The notes: a model not told the origin generated them from the letters alone. 45,538 bases of DNA from Candidatus Faecalibacterium faecigallinarum (GCA_019119685.1 DWWN01000052.1:1-45538), one strand, 5' to 3'; counted from the stretch's first letter, positions 23,023-32,475 are shown. Translations and numbers: made by a program.

Positions 23023-25875
23023 ATGGCGAGAAAAAAACGCAAATCATCGTCCCGGGGCCGCCGCGGCCGGCAGCAGGCCCAGCGCCGGCTGCTGGCCAGC
23101 AGCGTCACCCTGTTTGGGGGCATCCTGCTGGGACTGCTGGCTTTTGTAGACGGGCAGGCCGCCTGGCACACCGCCCATGACATCCTGTTCGGGCTGTTTG
23201 GGGCCGGCAGTTTCGTGCTGGGGCCGGCGGTCTGCTATATGGCCGTGCTGGCCGCCCGGGAAGAGCCGGTGGCCCCCAGCGTGGTCAAGCTGCTGCTGGG
23301 GCTGGCTTTTTTGAGCGGGGCGGCGGTGGTCTTTTCAGACATCCCGGCCCAGGGGCTCACGGTGGCCCAGATGGGGGTGGCCTGCTACGACAACGGGGTC
23401 AACGCCTGGTTCGGCGGCGGGTCGATCGGGGGGCTTTTGGGCGGCACGTTGCTGCTGCTGTGCGGCCGTCCGGCGGCCAACCTGATCGTGGTGGCGCTGG
23501 CGGCCTGCGCCAGCTGCTACATCTTTGACGTCACCCCCGCCGACATCTGGCAGTGGCTGTCCGGCGTGGCGGGCGGCGCGCGGGACAAGGGGCTGGCCGT
23601 CTATGCCGACGGCCGCGCCGCCCATGAGGAGCGCCGTGCGGCCCGTCTGGCGGCCCGCGCCGAAGCAGCGGCGGCAGCCGAAGCCGAGGCCGAAGCGGAA
23701 GCCGCCGCAGATGACGAGACCGCCGAGGATATGCTGCTGGACGGCGACCCGGACGCCGCGCCGGGCACGTTCCACATCGGGATGCCGGCCTGGCTGGGCC
23801 ATATCTTCGGGCATGGCCGCCTGCCGGACGAGAACGGCAGCACCGAAGCGCCCCCAAAGCCCGAATCGCCCCTGCAGTCGGCGGCGGTCAGCCACCCGCG
23901 GGCTCCCTTTGACATCGACCTGGGGCCCGACCCGGCGGTGGTCAGCGACGGCGGCAGCGAGCCCATCGAGCCCATCATCCCGGGGCCGGGGGGCACCTTT
24001 GGCCTGAACCCCCTGCGGCCCGCTCCGGCGGCCGGGCAGATCCAGCCCGAAGCGCCTGCCCCGGCGTTTGCCGTCCCGCCGGCGGGGGCAGGTGCTGTGC
24101 ACCATGTGCCCATGTACGACCAGGATAAGGACGACGGGACCCTGCCCGCCGCCGCGCCCGCAGCGGCAGCTGCGCCTGTACCGCCGGTGACGCCTGCCCC
24201 GGCTGCACCGCAGCCCGCGCCCCAGGCAGCCGCCCGGACAGACGGCGCCGAGGACGAGGACGGCTGGATCACCGTGGAGGAAGGCGAAAACCAGGATACC
24301 GGGGACATTGCGACGCTGGTGGCGGCGGCCATGGAAAAGCCCGCCGACGCCGAGCAGGCGGCCGCAGCCGCCGCGCCCTCTGCCCCGGAGGACCTGGAGG
24401 CCCCCGCCGCCTACGAGTATCCGCCCATCGAGCTGTTTGACAAAGCCCCCGAGGACTCCGACGAGGGAGCCACCGCCGAGCTGCAGGCCAACGCCCAGAA
24501 GCTGGTGGACACGCTGGAGAGCTTCGGGGTCAAGACGCGGGTGCTGGATATCTCCCGCGGGCCTGCCGTCACCCGGTACGAGGTGCAGCCCATGGCCGGC
24601 GTCAAGATCAGCCGCATCACCTCCCTGGCCGACGACCTGGCCCTGAACCTGGCGGTGGCGGACATCCGCATGGAAGCGCCCATCCCCGGCAAGCCCGCCG
24701 TGGGCATCGAGGTGCCCAACCGCAAGCGGTCGTCGGTCAGCATCCGCAGCATCTTCGAGAGCCAGAGCTTCCGCCACATGACCAGCCCCCTGACCATCGC
24801 CCTGGGCAAGGACATTGCCGGCGTGGCCCAGGTGGCCGACCTGTGCAAGATGCCCCACCTGCTCATCGCGGGCAGCACCGGCAGCGGCAAGTCGGTGTGC
24901 GTCAACAGCATCATCATGAGTCTGGTGTTCCGTTCGGGGCCGGAGGACGTCAAACTGATCCTGATCGACCCCAAGGTGGTGGAACTGGCCGAGTACAACG
25001 GCATCCCCCACCTGCTGATGCCGGTGATCACCGAGCCCAAAAAGGCCGCCGGCGCGCTCAGTTCGGCGGTGGCCGAGATGGAGCGCCGCTACCGCCTCTT
25101 TGCCGACAACAACGTCCGTGACATCAAGACCTTCAACAAGCTGGCGGCCACCGACCCCATGCTGGAAAAACTGCCCTATATCGCCATCGTCATCGACGAG
25201 CTGGCCGACCTGATGATGGTGGTGGGCAAGGACGTGGAGGACTCGATCTGCCGCATCGCCCAGAAGGCCCGCGCCGCCGGTATGCACCTGATCGTCGCCA
25301 CCCAGCGCCCCAGCGTGGACGTCATCACCGGCCTGATCAAGGCCAACATCCCCAGCCGCATCGCCTTTGCCGTGTCCAGCCAGGTGGACAGCCGCACCAT
25401 CCTGGATGGCGCGGGAGCTGAAAAGCTGCTGGGCATGGGCGATATGCTGTTCATGCCGGTGGGCGCGCCCAAGCCCATCCGCATCCAGGGCACCTACGTC
25501 ACCGACGAGGAGATCAGCCGGGTGCTGACCTTCATCAAGGCGTCGGGCACCGTCCAGTACGACGAGGCCATGATCCGCGCCATGGAGGAGCACACCGTCC
25601 AGGACAAGAACGGCAAGGACCGCGACGACGACGAGGGCGGCGCCGACGACCCCATGCTGAAGGCCGCCGTGGAGGTGGTCATCGACGCGGGGCAGGCTTC
25701 CACCAGCCTGCTGCAGCGCCGGTGCAAGCTGGGCTATGCCCGGGCCGCCCGCATCATGGACGAAATGGAACAGAAGGGGATCATCGGCCCCTACGAGGGC
25801 GCCAAGCCCCGGGCCGTCCTCATCAGCCGCCAGCAGTGGCTTGAAATGTGCATGAACCAGCCCGGCGAATCGTGA
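23023..25875 (+). CDS. ftsK: DNA translocase FtsK/SpoIIIE
   Basis: This ring-shaped ATPase moves DNA through the closing division or sporulation septum. The 950 residues have a basic N-terminus (KKRKSSSRGRRGR), four membrane segments (about residues 25-175), a long Ala/Pro/Glu-rich linker, and the motor: the alpha/beta domain from about residue 480, Walker A GSTGSGKS at 617-624 and Walker B IVIDELADL. The C-terminal gamma winged helix is marked by STSLLQRRCKLGYARAARIMDEME, which reads orientation sequences. ATG 22990 is in frame but sits at the predicted transcription start; ATG 23023 is preferred. The stop lies 45 bases before the ygiQ-like gene. It could be named ftsK or spoIIIE; the sequence alone does not separate them. 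Confidence 0.93.
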   Translation: MARKKRKSSSRGRRGRQQAQRRLLASSVTLFGGILLGLLAFVDGQAAWHTAHDILFGLFGAGSFVLGPAVCYMAVLAAREEPVAPSVVKLLLGLAFLSGAAVVFSDIPAQGLTVAQMGVACYDNGVNAWFGGGSIGGLLGGTLLLLCGRPAANLIVVALAACASCYIFDVTPADIWQWLSGVAGGARDKGLAVYADGRAAHEERRAARLAARAEAAAAAEAEAEAEAAADDETAEDMLLDGDPDAAPGTFHIGMPAWLGHIFGHGRLPDENGSTEAPPKPESPLQSAAVSHPRAPFDIDLGPDPAVVSDGGSEPIEPIIPGPGGTFGLNPLRPAPAAGQIQPEAPAPAFAVPPAGAGAVHHVPMYDQDKDDGTLPAAAPAAAAAPVPPVTPAPAAPQPAPQAAARTDGAEDEDGWITVEEGENQDTGDIATLVAAAMEKPADAEQAAAAAAPSAPEDLEAPAAYEYPPIELFDKAPEDSDEGATAELQANAQKLVDTLESFGVKTRVLDISRGPAVTRYEVQPMAGVKISRITSLADDLALNLAVADIRMEAPIPGKPAVGIEVPNRKRSSVSIRSIFESQSFRHMTSPLTIALGKDIAGVAQVADLCKMPHLLIAGSTGSGKSVCVNSIIMSLVFRSGPEDVKLILIDPKVVELAEYNGIPHLLMPVITEPKKAAGALSSAVAEMERRYRLFADNNVRDIKTFNKLAATDPMLEKLPYIAIVIDELADLMMVVGKDVEDSICRIAQKARAAGMHLIVATQRPSVDVITGLIKANIPSRIAFAVSSQVDSRTILDGAGAEKLLGMGDMLFMPVGAPKPIRIQGTYVTDEEISRVLTFIKASGTVQYDEAMIRAMEEHTVQDKNGKDRDDDEGGADDPMLKAAVEVVIDAGQASTSLLQRRCKLGYARAARIMDEMEQKGIIGPYEGAKPRAVLISRQQWLEMCMNQPGES

Positions 25876-25919
25876 GCCGGACCGATCGACCAGAACCAAC
25901 AGACAGAGCGAGGAGCGCT

Positions 25920-27872
25920 ATGAACGACACGACCTACACTCCGTACACCGAATTTTTGCCCATCTGCCGCGCGGACATGGAGGCCCGCGGCTGGGATCAG
26001 CTGGACTTTGTGGTAGTGGGCGGCGACGCCTATGTGGACCACCCCAGCTTTGGCACCGCCATCATCAGCCGCCTGCTGGAAGCCGAGGGCTACCGGGTGG
26101 GGGTGCTGGCCCAGCCCTGCTACACCGACTGCGAGGACTTCAAGCGGTTCGGCAAACCCAAGTACGGCTTTTTCATCGGCGGCGGCAACGTGGACAGCAT
26201 GGTCAGCCACTACTCGGTGGCCAAGATCCCCCGGGCCGAGGACGAGTATTCCCCCGGCGGCAAGGCCGGGGCCCGGCCCGACCGCAGCGCCACCGTCTAC
26301 ACCCGGCTGGCCAAACAGGCGTATCCCGACCTGCCGGTGATTTTGGGCGGGCTGGAAGCCTCCCTGCGGCGGTTTGCCCACTACGACTACTGGCTGGACA
26401 CCGTCCTGCCCAGCATCGCCGAGGACGCCGGGTGTGACCTCATCAGCTTTGGCATGGGGGAGCACCAGACCGTCGAGATCGCCCGCCGCCTGGCGGCAGG
26501 GGAGCCCATCGAGGGCATCACCGACGTGGCCGGCACCTGCTACATGACCGACTTCGACCACCTGCCCGACCGGTATGTGGAGTGCGCCGGCTTCAAGAAG
26601 GTGGCCTCGGACAAGGTGGCCTACGCAAAGGCCTGCCGCATCCAGATGGATAACCAGGACGTGGTCAGCGGCCAGATCATCGTCCAGAAGCAGAGCGAAA
26701 AGTACCTGGTCCAGAACCTGCCGGCCAAACCCCTGGTCCGCTGGGAGCTGGACAAGGTCTACGCCCTGCCCTATACCCGCCGCGACCACCCCATCTACGA
26801 GCCCATGGGCGGGGTGCCCGCCATCCGGGAGGTGCAGTTCTCCATCATCCAGAACCGCGGGTGCTTCGGTGGGTGCAACTTCTGCGCCATCCAGCTGCAC
26901 CAGGGCCGGCGGGTCACCAGCCGCAGCGCCGACAGCATCGTGGCCGAGGCCGAGCGGATGACCCACGAGCCCGACTTCAAGGGCTACATCCACGACGTGG
27001 GCGGCCCCACGGCGAATTTCCGCTTCCCGTCCTGCGGCCAGCAGATGAAAAAGGGGATGTGCACCGGCGGCAAGCACTGCCTTGCGCCCCAGCCCTGCCC
27101 CCACCTGATCGTGGACCACAAGGACTACCTGAACATCCTGCGCCGGCTGCGTGCCCTGCCGGGGGTCAAAAAGGTGTTCGTCCGCAGCGGCATCCGCTTC
27201 GACTACCTGATGGCCGATCCCGACGAAACCTTCTTCAAGGAGCTGGTGGAATACCACGTCTCGGGCCAGCTGAAGGTGGCCCCCGAGCACTGCGCCCCCA
27301 ACACTCTGGCCTATATGGGCAAGCCGCCCATCGAGGTGTTCAACCGCTTCAAGGATAAGTTCTATGAGCTCAGCCGCAAAGCCGGCAAAAAACAGTACCT
27401 GGTGCCCTACCTGATGTCCAGCCACCCAGGCAGCACCCTGAAGGACGCGGTCTATCTGGCCGAGTATCTCTACAAGAACCATATGCGCCCCGAGCAGGTG
27501 CAGGATTTTTACCCCACCCCCGGCACCGTCAGCACCTGTATGTTTTATACCGGTCTCGACCCCTACACCCTCAAGCCGGTGTTTGTGGAAAAGACCGCCG
27601 AGGGCAAGGCCCTGCAGCGGGCGCTGCTGCAGTACTACGAGCCCCGCAACGCCGAAAAGGTGGTCAAAGCCCTTAAAATGACCCACCGGGAGGACCTGAT
27701 CCCCCTGCTGGTGCCGGCGGCCGGCCGCCGCGCCGTCCAGCGCAGCGCCCGCAAGGCGGCCCCCCGGGACGTCACCATCCACCCGGACGGGAGCTATACC
27801 GTCCATCCGGGGGCGCGCTTTGCCCCCCGCACCAGACCCAACAACAAGAAGAAGGGGAACAAGAACAAATGA
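25920..27872 (+). CDS. YgiQ family radical SAM protein
   Basis: A 650-residue UPF0313/YgiQ protein. The N-terminal half resembles a cobalamin-binding-like fold (FVVVGGDAYVDHPSFG, then GVLAQPC). The radical SAM cluster is CFGGCNFC (Cys315, Cys319, Cys322), preceded by FSIIQNRG, and further family motifs follow (HDVGGPTANFR, a cysteine-rich MCTGGKHC, and PYLMSSHPGS). The tail is basic and proline-rich, ending in NNKKKGNKNK. The reaction of YgiQ proteins is not known to me. The frame opens at 25848 inside ftsK, but ATG 25920 has GCGAGGAGC at good distance. It overlaps the next gene by ATGA. Confidence 0.9.
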   Translation: MNDTTYTPYTEFLPICRADMEARGWDQLDFVVVGGDAYVDHPSFGTAIISRLLEAEGYRVGVLAQPCYTDCEDFKRFGKPKYGFFIGGGNVDSMVSHYSVAKIPRAEDEYSPGGKAGARPDRSATVYTRLAKQAYPDLPVILGGLEASLRRFAHYDYWLDTVLPSIAEDAGCDLISFGMGEHQTVEIARRLAAGEPIEGITDVAGTCYMTDFDHLPDRYVECAGFKKVASDKVAYAKACRIQMDNQDVVSGQIIVQKQSEKYLVQNLPAKPLVRWELDKVYALPYTRRDHPIYEPMGGVPAIREVQFSIIQNRGCFGGCNFCAIQLHQGRRVTSRSADSIVAEAERMTHEPDFKGYIHDVGGPTANFRFPSCGQQMKKGMCTGGKHCLAPQPCPHLIVDHKDYLNILRRLRALPGVKKVFVRSGIRFDYLMADPDETFFKELVEYHVSGQLKVAPEHCAPNTLAYMGKPPIEVFNRFKDKFYELSRKAGKKQYLVPYLMSSHPGSTLKDAVYLAEYLYKNHMRPEQVQDFYPTPGTVSTCMFYTGLDPYTLKPVFVEKTAEGKALQRALLQYYEPRNAEKVVKALKMTHREDLIPLLVPAAGRRAVQRSARKAAPRDVTIHPDGSYTVHPGARFAPRTRPNNKKKGNKNK

Positions 27873-29020
27873 AAGAACACCGCAGCCACCAAAAACGTCC
27901 GCTGACCGCGGCGCTGTTCCACCGCATCACCGCCCTGGCCCTGGCCGCCGCCCTGGCCCTGGGGCTGACCGCCTGCCAGGATGCGCTGGGCGCGCTGGCC
28001 CAGCCTCCCGCCGCAAGTTCGGCCCAGACGGTCCAGCCGGCCGACGGCAGCAGCTTTTCGATGGACTTTATCGACGTGGGGCAGGCCCTCAGCGTCCTCA
28101 TCACCTGCGACGGGCAGAGTATGCTGTATGACGGCGGCAACGTGGAGGACGGCAGTTTGGTGGTCTCCTACCTGCAGGGCAAGGGCGTCACCCGGCTGGA
28201 ATACGTCTTTTGCAGCCACGCCCACGAGGACCATGTGGGCGGCCTGGCGGCGGTGATGGCCGCGTTCCCGGCGGGGCACGCCTATGCGCCCGTCACCAGC
28301 GCCGACACCAAGTGCTTTGAGGACTTTGTCAACTATACCCAGCAGCAGGGCCTGACGCTGGAGGTGCCCGCCGTGGGTGCCACCTGGCAGCTGGGCAGCG
28401 CCACCGTCCGGCTGCTGGGCCCGGTGGCCCAGTATGACGACACCAACGACACCTCCCTGGTGCTGCGCATCGACTACGGCGAGACCAGCTTTTTGCTGAC
28501 CGGGGACATGGAGCAGGACGCCGAGGACGACCTGGTGGCCTCGGGCGCGCCGCTGGATGTGGACGTGCTGCAGGTGGGCCACCACGGCAGCGAGACCAGC
28601 ACCGGCTACGTCTTTTTGAACGCCGTCCTGCCCGAGGTGGGCGTCATCTCGGTGGGGGAGGGCAACAGCTACGGCCATCCCCATGAGGCGGCCCTCAGCC
28701 GCCTGCGCGACGCCGGGGTGGACGTCTGGCGCACCGACCTGTCCGGCACCATCCGCATCACCAGCGACGGCACCAACTATGCCGTCGCTTCCGACAAGGA
28801 CGTCCCGCCCGAACAGCAGAACCCCACCCTCTCGGACGGCAGCGGCCAGCAGAGCAGCAGCCAGCCGGCCATCCAGGCCTACATCGGCAACATCAACTCC
28901 AAAAAGTTCCACCTGCCCAGCTGCGCGAACCTGCCCGACCCGGCCAACCAGATCCTCTTTTCCAGCTACGAGCAGGCCGTCCAGGCCGGCTACGAACCCT
29001 GCGGCAACTGCCTGGGCTGA
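27869..29020 (+). CDS. ComEC-type metallo-beta-lactamase-fold lipoprotein
   Basis: A 383-residue exported protein. The signal sequence ends in a lipobox (LGLTAC, Cys about residue 35), so a lipid anchor outside the membrane is likely. It is followed by a beta-lactamase-fold domain like that of ComEC/Rec2: DFIDVGQALSVLI, the metal motif SHAHEDHVGG (residues about 116-125), LLTGDMEQDAE and VGHHGSETS. The C-terminal ~45 residues (YIGNINSKKFHLPSC to EPCGNC) form an Ada-like/KFH-type Cys-pair module often attached to such proteins. A nuclease or phosphodiesterase role outside the cell is plausible from homology; the membrane channel part of ComEC is absent. Translationally coupled to the ygiQ-like gene. 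Confidence 0.85.
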   Translation: MKEHRSHQKRPLTAALFHRITALALAAALALGLTACQDALGALAQPPAASSAQTVQPADGSSFSMDFIDVGQALSVLITCDGQSMLYDGGNVEDGSLVVSYLQGKGVTRLEYVFCSHAHEDHVGGLAAVMAAFPAGHAYAPVTSADTKCFEDFVNYTQQQGLTLEVPAVGATWQLGSATVRLLGPVAQYDDTNDTSLVLRIDYGETSFLLTGDMEQDAEDDLVASGAPLDVDVLQVGHHGSETSTGYVFLNAVLPEVGVISVGEGNSYGHPHEAALSRLRDAGVDVWRTDLSGTIRITSDGTNYAVASDKDVPPEQQNPTLSDGSGQQSSSQPAIQAYIGNINSKKFHLPSCANLPDPANQILFSSYEQAVQAGYEPCGNCLG

Positions 29021-29050
29021 GAAGCCGGAAGAATGGCCTGAACCCGGAGC

Positions 29051-29169
29051 GCCTCCCCGAAGGGGAGGTGGCAGAACGTTAAAAAGTCCCGTCCAGCCGG
29101 CATGTGCGTACAGGCGGGACACCTCCAGGAAAACAGGACCTCCCCGAAGGGGAGGCGGCCCGCAGGGCC
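29051..29169. repeat. Palindromic intergenic repeat cluster
   Basis: Two identical palindromes CCTCCCC-GAA-GGGGAGG lie at 29052-29068 and 29139-29155. Between them is a hairpin formed by GTCCCG (29086-29091) and CGGGAC (29115-29120). The second palindrome is followed by GGCCC-GCA-GGGCC (29157-29169). No reading frame was seen in this 304-base gap besides the promoter of the next operon. The modular palindromes suggest a mobile or REP-like repeat; similar CCTCCCC-GAA-GGGG units are familiar from high-GC gut Ruminococcaceae, which is memory and not a search result. Confidence 0.7.
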
Positions 29170-29253
29170 GGAGGGGATACCTTAAAAGGGTGGCGGGTGG
29201 GTCAAGATCATGCCTATGCCCTAGAAGTATAGTAGGATATACGATACAAGTAT

Positions 29254-29282
29254 TTGCCATCCAGCTGGTTTAGTGCTATAGT
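29254..29282 (+). promoter_or_regulatory. Promoter of the amino-acid ABC transporter operon
   Basis: TTGCCA (29254-29259) and TATAGT (29277-29282) are 17 bases apart, with TGC directly before the -10 (extended -10). Confidence 0.75.
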
Positions 29283-29324
29283 ATGGTAGTCTCCGATTGT
29301 CAGTACATCCTGAGAAAAGGCTGA

Positions 29325-30014
29325 ATGTCTATGATAGAAACACTGTTGCAAAACCGCACCGTTCAGGTGCTGATCGAATCGTTCCCCCGCATTTTGCTGC
29401 CGGGCCTGGCCGTCACCATCCCGCTGACGGTGCTGTCGTTCGCGCTCGCCATGGTGATCGCGGCGGCGGTGGCCCTGGTGCAGTTCGCGCGGGTGCCGGT
29501 GCTGCGCCAGCTGGCCCGGGTGTACATCTGGGTGGTGCGCGGCACGCCGCTGCTGGTCCAGCTGTTCATCATCTTTTACGGGCTGCCCAGCATGGGCATC
29601 GTGCTGGACGCGTTCCCCACGGCGGTGATCGCCTTCTCCATCAACGAGGGGGCCTACTGCGCCGAGACCATCCGCGCCGCGCTGGAATCGGTGCCCTCGG
29701 GCCAGCTGGAGGCGGGCTACTGCGTGGGGATGTCCTGGTGGCAGGTCATGCGGCGGATCATCATGCCGCAGGCGCTGCGCACCGCCTTCCCGCCGCTGTC
29801 CAACTCCCTGATCGGCATGGTCAAGGACACCTCCCTGGCGGCCAACATCACCGTCGCCGAAATGTTCATGGCGACCCAGCGGGTGGCGTCCTATACCTAT
29901 CAGTTCCTGCCGGTCTACTGTGAGCTGGCCGTCATCTACCTGATGTTCTGCACCGTGCTGACCTGGGTGCAGAAGCAGGGCGAAAAATATCTGAACGCCC
30001 ACGGCTTCAACTGA
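29325..30014 (+). CDS. Polar amino-acid ABC transporter permease
   Basis: A 229-residue HisM/GlnP-type permease with about five membrane segments. The ABC-coupling EAA loop is QLEAGYCVGMSWWQVMRRIIMPQALR, and the family start pattern LPGLAVTIPLTVLSF and WVVRGTPLLVQLFIIFYGLP are clear. It forms the channel for uptake of polar amino acids with the next two genes. Cystine, glutamine and arginine systems share this type, so substrate is not assigned. AAAAGG precedes two nearby ATGs (29325 and 29331); either may be used. First gene of a three-gene operon. Confidence 0.92.
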   Translation: MSMIETLLQNRTVQVLIESFPRILLPGLAVTIPLTVLSFALAMVIAAAVALVQFARVPVLRQLARVYIWVVRGTPLLVQLFIIFYGLPSMGIVLDAFPTAVIAFSINEGAYCAETIRAALESVPSGQLEAGYCVGMSWWQVMRRIIMPQALRTAFPPLSNSLIGMVKDTSLAANITVAEMFMATQRVASYTYQFLPVYCELAVIYLMFCTVLTWVQKQGEKYLNAHGFN

Positions 30015-30031
30015 AATGGAGGGAATGCCCC

Positions 30032-30775
30032 ATGCCGATGCTGGAAGTACAGAACGTACACAAATCCTTTGGAGAGCGCGAGGTGCTCAAGGGTGTGGGC
30101 CTGACCGTCGAAAAAGGGGCGGTGGTGGCCATCCTGGGCCCCTCCGGCTCGGGCAAGACCACCCTGCTGCGCTGCATCAACTTTCTGGAAAAGGCGGACA
30201 GCGGCAGCCTGGTCTTTGACGGGGAAAAGGTGGACCTGGCCCATGTCTCCCACGCCGACGTCGCCCGGCTGCGCCGCAAGACGGCCTTTGTGTTCCAGAG
30301 CTACAACCTGTTCCGCAACAAGACCGTGCTGCAGAACGTGACCGAAGGGCTGATCGTGGCCCGCAAAATGCACAAGGCCCAGGCCGAGGAGATCGCCGTC
30401 CAGATGCTGGAAAAGGTGGGCATGGCCGACCGGTGCGGCCAGTACCCGCACCAGCTGTCGGGCGGACAGCAGCAGCGGGTGGCCATTGCCCGCGCCCTTG
30501 CCACCAGCCCCGAGATCATCTATTTTGACGAGCCCACGTCCGCTTTGGACCCCGAGCTGACCGGCGAGGTGCTGGACGTCATGCGCCAGCTGGCCGCCGA
30601 GGGGATGACCATGCTGGTGGTGACCCACGAGATGGGCTTTGCCCGGGACGTGTCCAGCCATGTCATCTTTATGGAGGATGGGCATATCATCGAGAGCGCC
30701 TCCTCCGCAGAATTTTTTGCCAACCCCAGGCAGGAGCGCACCCGTGTGTTCCTCAGCCGCATCGCCAACCGGTGA
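30032..30775 (+). CDS. Amino-acid ABC transporter ATP-binding protein
   Basis: A 247-residue ABC ATPase of the GlnQ/HisP type. Walker A is GPSGSGKTT (about residue 37), the signature [15 protein letters not shown], Walker [15 protein letters not shown] and the switch histidine in VVTHEMGFA. The conserved [15 protein letters not shown] is typical of amino-acid importers. GGAGGG precedes ATG 30032. It lies 17 bases after the permease. Confidence 0.95.
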   Translation: MPMLEVQNVHKSFGEREVLKGVGLTVEKGAVVAILGPSGSGKTTLLRCINFLEKADSGSLVFDGEKVDLAHVSHADVARLRRKTAFVFQSYNLFRNKTVLQNVTEGLIVARKMHKAQAEEIAVQMLEKVGMADRCGQYPHQLSGGQQQRVAIARALATSPEIIYFDEPTSALDPELTGEVLDVMRQLAAEGMTMLVVTHEMGFARDVSSHVIFMEDGHIIESASSAEFFANPRQERTRVFLSRIANR

Positions 30776-30803
30776 CAAAAAAGCATAGAGAGGTGTAATC
30801 GCA

Positions 30804-31649
30804 ATGAAAAGAAAGAACTTTATTTCCCTGATGGCCGTTCTGGCCGCCGCCGGCGCCCTCAGCGCCTGCGGGTCGTCCTCGTCCGCTGCCGGCGCGTCCA
30901 GCGCTGCCAGCACCGCCGCTTCGGGCGAAGCGGCCGACCGTCTGGAAGCCGCCCGCCAGCGCGGCACCCTGATCGTGGCGCTGGAAGGCGCGTGGTCCCC
31001 CTGGTGCTACCACGACGACACCGACACCCTGGTGGGCTATGACGTGGAAGTCTCCCGCGCCATTGCCGAGCATCTGGGCCTGGAGCCCGAATATGTGGAG
31101 GGTGAGTGGGACGGCCTGTTCGCCGGCCTGGATGCGGGCCGCTACGACATCGTCTGCAACGGCGTGGAAGTGACCGAGGAGCGGGCCAAGAGCTACGATT
31201 TCTCGGAGCCCTACGCCTACATCCACACCGCCCTGGCCGTCCGCTCGGACAACACCGACATCACCAGCTTTGAGGATTTGGCGGGCAAGACCACGGCCAA
31301 CTCCATCGCCAGCACCTACATGACCCTGGCCGAGAGCTACGGCGCCGAGGTGCTGGGCGTGGATACCCTGGACGAGACCATCCAGATGCTGCTGGCCGGC
31401 CGTGTGGACGCCACCCTCAACGCCGACGTGTCGTTTTACGATTACCTGAACGTCCATCCCGACGCCGCCTTCAAGCTGGTGGCCGAGACCCCCGACGCCT
31501 CCCACGTCTGCATCCCGGTGCGCAAGGGCGGCGAGTCGGACACCCTGCTGGCTGCCATCAACGAGGCCATCGACGCTCTGCGCGCCGACGGCACCCTGGC
31601 CGAGATCTCGGAGAAGTATTTCGGCAGCGATATTTCCAGCGAGGAATAA
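30804..31649 (+). CDS. Amino-acid ABC transporter substrate-binding lipoprotein
   Basis: A 281-residue family-3 extracellular solute-binding protein. The signal peptide ends in the lipobox LSAC (Cys about residue 22), followed by a Ser/Ala-rich spacer. The mature domain starts at ARQRGTLIVALEGAWSPW and carries the typical TLVGYDVEVSRAIAEHLGL, DIVCNGVEVTEERAKSYDFSEPY and EISEKYFGSDIS elements. It captures a polar amino acid, possibly cystine or glutamine; the sequence does not decide. It is the last gene of the operon, followed by a strong terminator. Confidence 0.92.
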   Translation: MKRKNFISLMAVLAAAGALSACGSSSSAAGASSAASTAASGEAADRLEAARQRGTLIVALEGAWSPWCYHDDTDTLVGYDVEVSRAIAEHLGLEPEYVEGEWDGLFAGLDAGRYDIVCNGVEVTEERAKSYDFSEPYAYIHTALAVRSDNTDITSFEDLAGKTTANSIASTYMTLAESYGAEVLGVDTLDETIQMLLAGRVDATLNADVSFYDYLNVHPDAAFKLVAETPDASHVCIPVRKGGESDTLLAAINEAIDALRADGTLAEISEKYFGSDISSEE

Positions 31650-31653
31650 GAGC

Positions 31654-31691
31654 AAAAGCGCCTTTTCTGCCCCGGCAGAAGGGGCGCTTTT
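31654..31691. terminator. Intrinsic terminator of the amino-acid ABC operon
   Basis: AAAAGCGCC and GGCGCTTTT pair, extended by an inner TTCTGCC/GGCAGAA stem. The A- and T-flanks make it able to work in both directions. Confidence 0.9.
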
Positions 31692-31766
31692 GGCATATGG
31701 GGCGCGTCCGGCGCATAAGCATAGGCTGTACCCGAAACAATGAGCAGAGCGTGGGGAGGCAGAACT

Positions 31767-32423
31767 ATGTTTGTGGTGACATTGAACCGGGCCCGGCTGC
31801 GCCAGATCGGCGTAGGGGTCATGTGCTGCGCGGTGGTGGTTTGCAGCGCCCTGCTGGGGCGGTACATCAGCACCCGCACCGTGGAAGCGGCCGCCGGCAC
31901 GGGCGGCCAGAACGCCAAAATCGAGACGGCCCAGGATATCCAGACCTGGTTCACCGGCTACGGCATCGAGGTGGACGGCGCGTCCATCACGGCGGATAAG
32001 GTCAAGATCCCGCGCAAGTGGGACGACAGCTTTTCGGCGTTCAACACGGTGGTGGGCCAGAGCGGCCTGGACCTGGAACGCTATAAGGGCAAGACGGTGG
32101 AAAAATGGCAGGCCCTGATCCCGGCGGCGTCCAATGGGGAGGAAAGCTGCTACGGCGTTTTGCTGGTGTACAAGAAAAAGCCGGTGGGGGCGTACCTGCT
32201 GGCAAAGCCCTCCGGCCTTGTGACCGGCCTTGGGGACGCCCAGGCCGCCATGGCGGAGGCGGACGAGGCCGAAGCCGCCGCGGCCGCCCCGAGCGAGGAG
32301 ACGGCAGCCAGCCCTGAAGACCCGGTGCAGGAGACTTCCGGCGAGCCGGGGATCTACGCGGAGGAGAGCACCGCACCCTATACCGACCTGCCCATCGACG
32401 CCGAAGGCTACCCGGTGGAGTGA
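31767..32423 (+). CDS. DUF4830-like membrane-anchored protein
   Basis: A 218-residue protein with a short basic start, one hydrophobic segment (about residues 11-30) and an outside domain. The pattern with WFTGYGIEV, VKIPRKWDDSFSAFNTVV, GLDLERYKGKTVEKW and VLLVYKKKPVGAYL fits DUF4830, a small domain of unknown function in Firmicutes. The last 60 residues are Ala/Glu/Pro-rich and acidic. ATG 31740 is in frame, but ATG 31767 follows GGGGAGGC and starts the usual short cytoplasmic part. It is isolated between two terminators; no clear promoter was seen. Confidence 0.78.
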   Translation: MFVVTLNRARLRQIGVGVMCCAVVVCSALLGRYISTRTVEAAAGTGGQNAKIETAQDIQTWFTGYGIEVDGASITADKVKIPRKWDDSFSAFNTVVGQSGLDLERYKGKTVEKWQALIPAASNGEESCYGVLLVYKKKPVGAYLLAKPSGLVTGLGDAQAAMAEADEAEAAAAAPSEETAASPEDPVQETSGEPGIYAEESTAPYTDLPIDAEGYPVE

Positions 32424-32434
32424 GACAGGAAAAG

Positions 32435-32475
32435 AGCCCGCCCGGTGCGTTTTGCCGCGCCGGACGGGTATTTTT
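32435..32475 (+). terminator. Intrinsic terminator after the DUF4830 gene
   Basis: CCCGCCCGGTGCG pairs with CGCGCCGGACGGG with two mismatches, followed by TATTTTT. Confidence 0.82.

Noticed and set aside
23335-25899. Long minus-strand frame opposite ftsK
   Set aside because: Antisense shadow of the ftsK gene with repeated His/Gly/Val/Asp composition and no start signals.
29051-29169. CRISPR array at the palindromic repeat cluster
   Set aside because: Only two repeat copies with unequal structured material between them and no cas genes nearby.
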